Assembly (NCBI GenBank): GCA_024699855.1
Contig: JAMPIQ010000002.1
Span: 16,368,001 to 16,432,000, forward strand
Origin: Aphelenchoides besseyi
Taxonomy: Eukaryota > Nematoda > Chromadorea > Rhabditida > Aphelenchoididae
Reading direction: 5' to 3'
Length of the DNA: 64,000 nucleotides
The notes below the pieces were generated by a model. It worked only from the letters and a program-made list of their open reading frames with translations, searched no databases and had not been told where the DNA came from. Both the position numbers and the translations under genes were made by a program. Positions 58,201-64,000 of this stretch are shown here, in pieces (within the stretch, counting starts at the first letter, position 1; every line of letters begins with the position of its first letter).

Positions 58201-61200
58201 AATCCGCTGAGAGATCAGGATTTTAAACGAACGCGCAGTTCGTCAGTTGAATGAGTAGATTATAATGGAAATCCGAGACTGATAAGTTGAAATGAAGAAG
58301 ATGCAGTTTACGACACGAACTTGAAGTCTAACTCGAAAACGAAATTGCTCACAAGTCACAGTCGTCCGATGAAGAACAAAATTTTGCGTCATTGGTCTAA
58401 AAGCGGATATCGTCCCCCAATCACAACAACCTCACGAAGACCTTCGACTGTTTCGAGTAATTGAAAACGAATTAACCGCTCAGTCTTTGGCCTCAGACAA
58501 ATGCACTCAATCGCTTCGGCCATGAATCTGGCAACAACCCGTTCGAAGTTTTGTTAATGGTCGTGAGTGTAAATTAGTGTGTTTAATGGCGCAATCGAAT
58601 GCTCATCAAATCCTCTTTCCGACCTTCGAACGGAGATCTCAATCGAACAAAAGTGCTGATGAAAATTTATTTCAGGGCCCCGGACTTACGGCTAATTGAG
58701 TTGTCATTTGGAAGGGAAGAGGTTTTCTCGCGAAAATTGTGTTTGTTTCGAGTTCATACGACAGCAAAAGCATCACTGAGATCGGGAAGTCGGATCAAAA
58801 CAATCGGTTGGGAAACAATCCACGTGTTTCGAAAAACGAAGGTCTACCGCCAAAAACGTGAATACTTCCAAAAGGACTTAAATTTTCTATAAAAAGCAGC
58901 AAAACTGCGATGTGCGTACAATAAATCTTTGGTCTAAACCGAGCCTCAGGCGATTTGTTCAACGTTTTTAACGTTGTTGTCCAACTGGAATTACCGGGAA
59001 AGCAAATGGGTGGCAGACACACCAAGTCGACTCCTTTTTTTGAGCGGAGAGAGTTTTGCTTATGATTTACGCGTGCCGTACGCTTAAACAAACGCTATCA
59101 ACTTTCGATTTAAGCCCTCGGAGAGTTGTGTGAAAACCATTCGCTTCAAGCAATCAGCTATAGGATTGTCACAAAACTGCCAAGAAACTCGATAGATTTC
59201 ACGCTATTTTGAAACTATTCATATTGACCTCGTAAACGGAAATAAATTGAAATGCAAATGTACCAATTAGCCCGAAACAAGAATGTAAATTCGACATGTC
59301 ACTCAAATGACAGTCGACTTTCCACGTGAAATTTTCGTATTCGAGATCAGAAACAAGCGTCAAAGATCGTGGCCGAAAAGTTTGTGGAGAACTTTTTTTT
59401 GCTCAAATTACCTCCGGTCCAGTGACTGATTGGCGATCGGAAGAATCCACGAAGTTTCGTCGCGTTTTCTTTCCGTGAACGAGGAAAAAACCCGGTCGGC
59501 GGCAACAACAAACGAGCCGCCAATTTCCAAAATATTGGAAACAAAGCCGTCAACTTTGACCACATTTCTGACGTAAAGACAGTCGATCCGCGAGTCCGAT
59601 TATCTTTCAACTTGATTTGAATCTTAAGAGCGTTTCGATAATCATGAGAGTATTCTCGTTCTGATTCAAATACGTCGATGAACATCTAACTGTGTGCTGG
59701 AAACACGAAGTCACCAAACTGAGTAATATGATGTGTTACGTATTCCCCTTTATAGCCAACAGAATGAATCAAAAGATAGTGTTTGAAGCTCGACTATCCA
59801 AATCTTAGTGAGCTTAAACACACGAACGATAAAATTCCTGGACACCAACAGAAGTGTCTTAGCAATTACAACTTCTTAGCTGATTTTTTGAATTCGGCAA
59901 TCGATAGTGGGCTTCGGTTTGTGGCTGCCTTTACTCGAGGATACGCAAACTTCTATTTACCTTGCATGCCATTCAAAAGCTGTGAATAAAAGATTTAAAA
60001 TCAAAGACTGGATTGAGGGCTTGTAACGGTGGATTCTTATTTAACAGAAAACAATAAGCTGTAATTTCTTGGGTTTACTTCAGACTTTGTGTCGCAATGC
60101 TTCTTGGGCTTATTCTCGATACGATTTCAGTTTAAAACTTTCGACGCCTTAACGCTTTCAAATCAAAACTTCGTTGCCGTCAAACTCATAAAAATGAAAA
60201 ATTTGCCGTTTAATTGGTTTAAAGTACGTAATTAAGCTTCCATTTCATGAGCTGTGTGGTCCTTTTGCTTAAGATAACGAGCATTCAGAATTGCGACGGG
60301 TACATTTTGATCACCTTAAAGTTATTACATTTTTGTTTGTTCGTTTCAAATCGCATTTACCGAGCAAAAGCAAAATGTTCGCCAGTAGAACGTGCATTGA
60401 GATCGGCGATTTGTTGTTTGTGTTTCTTCTTTCAATGAGACGAACAATTCGGTTCAAGTTAATCGCTTACGTAACGAGACTTTTGAGCATAGATGTAAGT
60501 TTTTCTTCTCAAATCTTCGATTTATGTAGAACGTTTGTGACGACATCCCGATCCGAACTCAAACATCGAGTTGAATTTTGTATTAAACTCTTCGGATGAT
60601 TCTAGGACAAAACATAAGACTCGCTGAGTCAGTAATGATCTGCGATTGTAGGCGATTATAGGTGGCGTACAGAGTTCGATAAATGAACTCTGGTCGCATA
60701 CTGTTTTTACTTACGGTTACACTTTTGTTCTTTAGTTAAGTTAACGAAGCGTATTAACTGGTCAAAAACCAATTTTTAATCAGTGATTCAGCGCTAAGTA
60801 CCATGTTAAACATTGAAGTTGCAGCTTTTCGAAAGTATAAATTCAAGCTAATAGAGAATTCGTTCTACAAACAAAGGGGTAATAAGAGTTGATCTAAGTG
60901 TTGAAATTGTAGCAAATGATAAATCTAGAGTTTTGAATGTTTGTTGTTCTCACGTCTACTTCTTTCGTGTCGTCATGATGTATTGGCAAAACTGACAGGA
61001 ATAAGCGATGATTTCAATTTGCTCTTCCTATTCCAATTCACGTCCTCACCAATCGAGTTTGTGGCGTCGGACGAAAACGTTTGACGATTTTCGACACCAA
61101 GTGGGACAATGAAAATGAAGAGCAACAATCGCTTTTGGGTTTGCTTTTAGCTATGAAGTCATCATCTTTGCTCGAATGGCCTACGGCCCGATGAAATTTA

Positions 61201-61730
61201 GCTCCGCCCTTCAGTTCGCTTCTATTCGCCGCCGTTGGCCGTGTTTCTTGTTGCTGTTCTCATCAAAGTGGTTGATGTTTTTTCACGGTAGTTTTCTTTA
61301 TTGTAACTTTGACAGTTTGATTATCGTACAACAAAGTCAAGAGGCCTTCAAACGTTATCTTGTTATCTAACTTACTGCATTGTGTTTATGATTGTGAAGC
61401 ACTTGAAGTCTATTGAGAGGTTCTGTGATTACAAGAAACCTTTCTATCTTTGATGAAATCAACCGTGTACATTTTACGCCTTCATCTGATTTACAAATTG
61501 AAGTTAACATACGTTTAGAGTTCGTTTCCGACTCACTTGAACAGAACCAGGAAACGGAAACGACGTCTCAGTTAAGGCATGCGTTTAAAAGTGACAATTG
61601 CTCATGTTCGTTATAGCCAAGATCACAATTCTTAAGAAGTAGCATTCCGAAATCAACGAGATTAGATAAAAGAATGGTTTAGGAGTTATTTCCTACGATC
61701 TTCATTTCTGCTCTTTGACTTGTTACGAGT
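55238..61730. other. Long intergenic region, no gene recognised
   Basis: 6.5 kb without a supportable gene. The longest frames (55,692-56,207 minus; 56,644-57,057 minus; 59,347-59,685 minus) lack domains and splice logic. A Gly/Arg-rich plus-strand stretch at 55,805-56,010 (FPYPKGGGRRKQLQKRR) is the most protein-like item but stays unassigned. The promoters of the flanking receptor genes should be here. Confidence 0.45.
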
Positions 61731-63112
61731 ATGCAAAGTTGGTTTGGCTTTGGATTGTATCGTGTAACTGTTGCGTTCTTTCTTAACCTATTTATTGTCT
61801 TGCTGATGGCAGCGGATGTTCGATCCGAGAATGATCTTACGTCCATTCTGCGGCGAAACATCTACTACAATCGAGACGCCGTCCCAACACAAGATCAAGG
61901 TAAATCAAGTGATCTTCCTTGAGTATTCATGCTTTCAGGGATGCCGACATTGGTGAAAATTCAAATGTACATCGAAGGCATGTCGTCGTTTAGAGCTCAG
62001 AGTATGGCAAGTTTAAATAAGTAATTAGCTTTTCTAACCTACTTCACTCGACAGGATTTTATTTTGGACGTTTACTTTCAACTGAGGTTAGTTCGTTGTT
62101 GAGTACACCGTTAAGCTTCTTGTTAAGTTGGATTGATGAACGACTTTCACACAATGGAACGAAGAGAATACTTGTCAAAGACCCCAATCTGTTCAATGTA
62201 AACTATTTCCTAACTATCAAATGCATTCCAATTTCAGCTGATTTGGCATCCCGACTTGTATTTTGCGAACGCACGAACGGCCGATTTCCATCACGTCACA
62301 AGTCCGAACTTTCTCGTCTGGATCTATCCGAATGGAACGGTCTTCTACGATGCAAGGTCAGTTAGTTCAAGAAACTTTAGCATCACCAATAAGTTCTCTT
62401 AACCTCAATGCTCAAGATTTCCTATTCTGCTCCTCATGCTAAACTGATATTTGCATAAAAACGTTAAAAGTGTTAAGAATTGGGTTTTATGTTTTCATGT
62501 CACGACCACGCGAATTTCAACGGCACCCTACTGTGCAATTTTGGCTTTCGAATCATGAGTGAACAAAAAGTGAAATGGGAATTTTTTGTCCATCGACTAG
62601 GAACTCAGTTGTACGAGAAGATTAATAAATTTCTCAGCGATTTCCATCGCCTACGGCAATTTCCTTGGCAATGTCAAGGAAAACAAAGATCTGCGGGACC
62701 AAAAGTCTATTCGAAAAACATGTTTATAATGGAGCTTAAAAATATGCTAATTGGCGGGATTTGCATGGGAAACAGTTTACAGTACAATCGTACGCAAAAG
62801 TTAGGAGCACATTGAGATAACGTTTAATCCGGTTAAGATAACAAGTGTTTGCAGAATCTCTCTCACTGTTATTTGTATGCTCAATCTTGCCAGATACCCA
62901 CTAGATTCACAAATGTGCACACTGAGGATACTATCCTGTAAGTCGGCGTTTTTGTTGGTCTATTTCATTTGATCATACAGACGCCTACGATGTTGAACAA
63001 TTGGTCATCGATTGGAGTTCTCAAGGTGTGATGACAAACCCGGAAATTCGAATGCCCGATATGAAACTTCGTGAAATTCGTCCGAGTCTTCGGAACGACA
63101 GTTATGCAACGG
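61731..63112 (+). CDS. Cys-loop ligand-gated ion channel subunit, N-terminal half (continues past window)
   Basis: Pentameric neurotransmitter-gated channel subunit, probably of the anion-channel branch. Exons: 61731-61899, 61939-62006, 62055-62086, 62128-62197, 62238-62356, 62855-62937 and 62981-63112; phases agree. A signal peptide (VAFFLNLFIVLLMAADV) is followed by QMYIEGMSSF, SMDFILDVYFQL, SWIDERLSHN and the loop LIWHPDLYFANARTADFHHV. Next come NFLVWIYPNGTVFYDARISL and the Cys loop CMLNLARYPLDSQMC with exactly 13 residues between cysteines. It continues YAYDVEQLVIDW to RNDSYATG just before the expected TM1 exon. The intron after 62,006 begins with GC. The four transmembrane segments are not in the window, so ion selectivity cannot be read; GABA/glycine/glutamate-chloride-like is inference from the loop sequences. 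Confidence 0.9.
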
Positions 63113-64000
63113 GTAAGTCTGTGCATTGTGTTCGATCTCATATATGCGAATTAATCTCAATACCTCGTTTGGTTCGCACATTGTTCGAAAATTGAGTGTA
63201 AATCAGAAAGTTCTGTCGCGAAAAGTCATTTGTTATTAACGGTCGCAAAAAGCACCGAGACTTATGTCTAAATAACACGTCGCACTTCACGTCCTTCGGC
63301 TCTCAAATCCACTTTTCAATTTCTTCTCGTCATCAACAACATCATCAGTTTTTTCGCCGTTTCTTCTCGGCCCGGCATTGGTGACCATCGTAACTTTTGC
63401 GGTCTTCTTTTCGGACCGCCTGCAACAAAATTTTTCCCACCGCAGAAGCCGAAAGTGCAATGAGACAAATTTTTTTTGAAGCTTTTGGCTCTTGGCGTGT
63501 GTTGAAAATTAGAGTGGAGATGACAAGCCAACGTGACAATAACAACCAGACGCTTGGACTCTCGAATTGAACAGAAATCCTCGAAATCCGGAAGTTTGAA
63601 ACAATTTTGTTGCAATCAAAAAGCACTCGAGAGTTATTGTTCAGTTGAAAATATACAGATTGTTTTCAACTTATGTGTGAACAACCTGTACAGTTAACGA
63701 CGTTGGATTGCAATGCGATCTCAATACCAGACTTCGGAGCACACCATTCGAATTCTTGTTTATTGCCCATTTGAATTTTGAACACGAATCGGCTTTTTAA
63801 ATCAAATAAAACAAGAGATGAAGTCACACGGAGGTCCACGAAACAATCCATTAGATAACAGCCGAAGCTCGTCAATAAGTACTTTTCGCACGAGTTTACG
63901 ATTATTGTCCTTCAATTATGAAAAACCCTTCATATACCGGGAACGTTCGTGTTACGATCAAAGTTGTCAGAAATATCTGATCTTGTTTGAATGTCAACGA
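63113..64000. other. Intron of the channel gene, presumably
   Basis: Begins with the donor gtaagt after the last recognised exon. No exon encoding TM1 (WxCLxxxF-type sequence) is found before the right edge. Short frames here have no motif. Confidence 0.5.

Noticed and set aside
1..64000. CRISPR arrays, bacterial operons, riboswitches
   Set aside because: The window is plainly eukaryotic, with spliced genes and eukaryotic rRNA. No regularly spaced direct repeats of CRISPR type were seen.
1..64000. tRNA genes
   Set aside because: Scanning by eye for B-box (ggttcgantcc) plus matching A-box found only isolated half-matches. A covariance search would be decisive, and I report none.

Overview
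The window is a eukaryotic genome segment, most probably from a nematode. Evidence: spliced genes with mostly 38-60 bp GT-AG introns, one complete rRNA unit (18S-5.8S-28S, minus strand), a 5S rRNA gene, and a fragment of a 28S-targeting R4-type retrotransposon, a group first described from nematodes. The 18S reads like an early-branching nematode (Trichinella/Trichuris/mermithid grade), but that placement is a hand-reading inference.

Layout. 1-12.4 kb: two intact genes on the plus strand, a divergent seven-transmembrane receptor (1,780-3,251, 5 exons) and a complete neuropathy target esterase (NTE/PNPLA6-7) phospholipase (7,569-12,343, 17 exons). 13.4-15.4 kb: a frame-broken member of an unrecognised gene family. 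15.8-22.05 kb: the rRNA unit, flanked by unique-looking DNA on both sides. 24-25.5 kb: two short spliced gene candidates, one frame-broken. 26.9 kb: 5S rRNA.

25.9-49.3 kb is an accessory region built from mobile and duplicated DNA. It holds a roughly 3 kb duplication in two copies (27.4-30.5 and 43.2-46.2 kb) plus a partial third copy (25.9-26.4 kb), each long copy carrying head-to-head inverted arms and a conserved hairpin. It also holds a Tc1-type transposon relic running into a 100-base gap, a Helitron broken into two pieces (36.0-37.4 and 39.8-40.6 kb), a LINE 3' end, an R4/R2-type reverse transcriptase relic (41.5-43.2 kb), and a 28S fragment joined precisely to the 3' end of an R4-type element whose endonuclease frame is still open (47.1-48.7 kb).

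49.3-64 kb returns to host genes: a predicted single-pass membrane protein (49.4-50.4 kb), a 438-residue class A neuropeptide-type GPCR on the minus strand (51.1-55.2 kb, with one 2.7 kb intron), and the N-terminal ligand-binding half of a Cys-loop ligand-gated channel (61.7 kb to beyond the right edge). The intact host genes are mainly neuronal signalling receptors plus one membrane-lipid esterase; nothing suggests that they form a co-regulated unit. Exon models were assembled by hand from splice consensus and reading-phase continuity; family names come from motif recognition, not from database searches.
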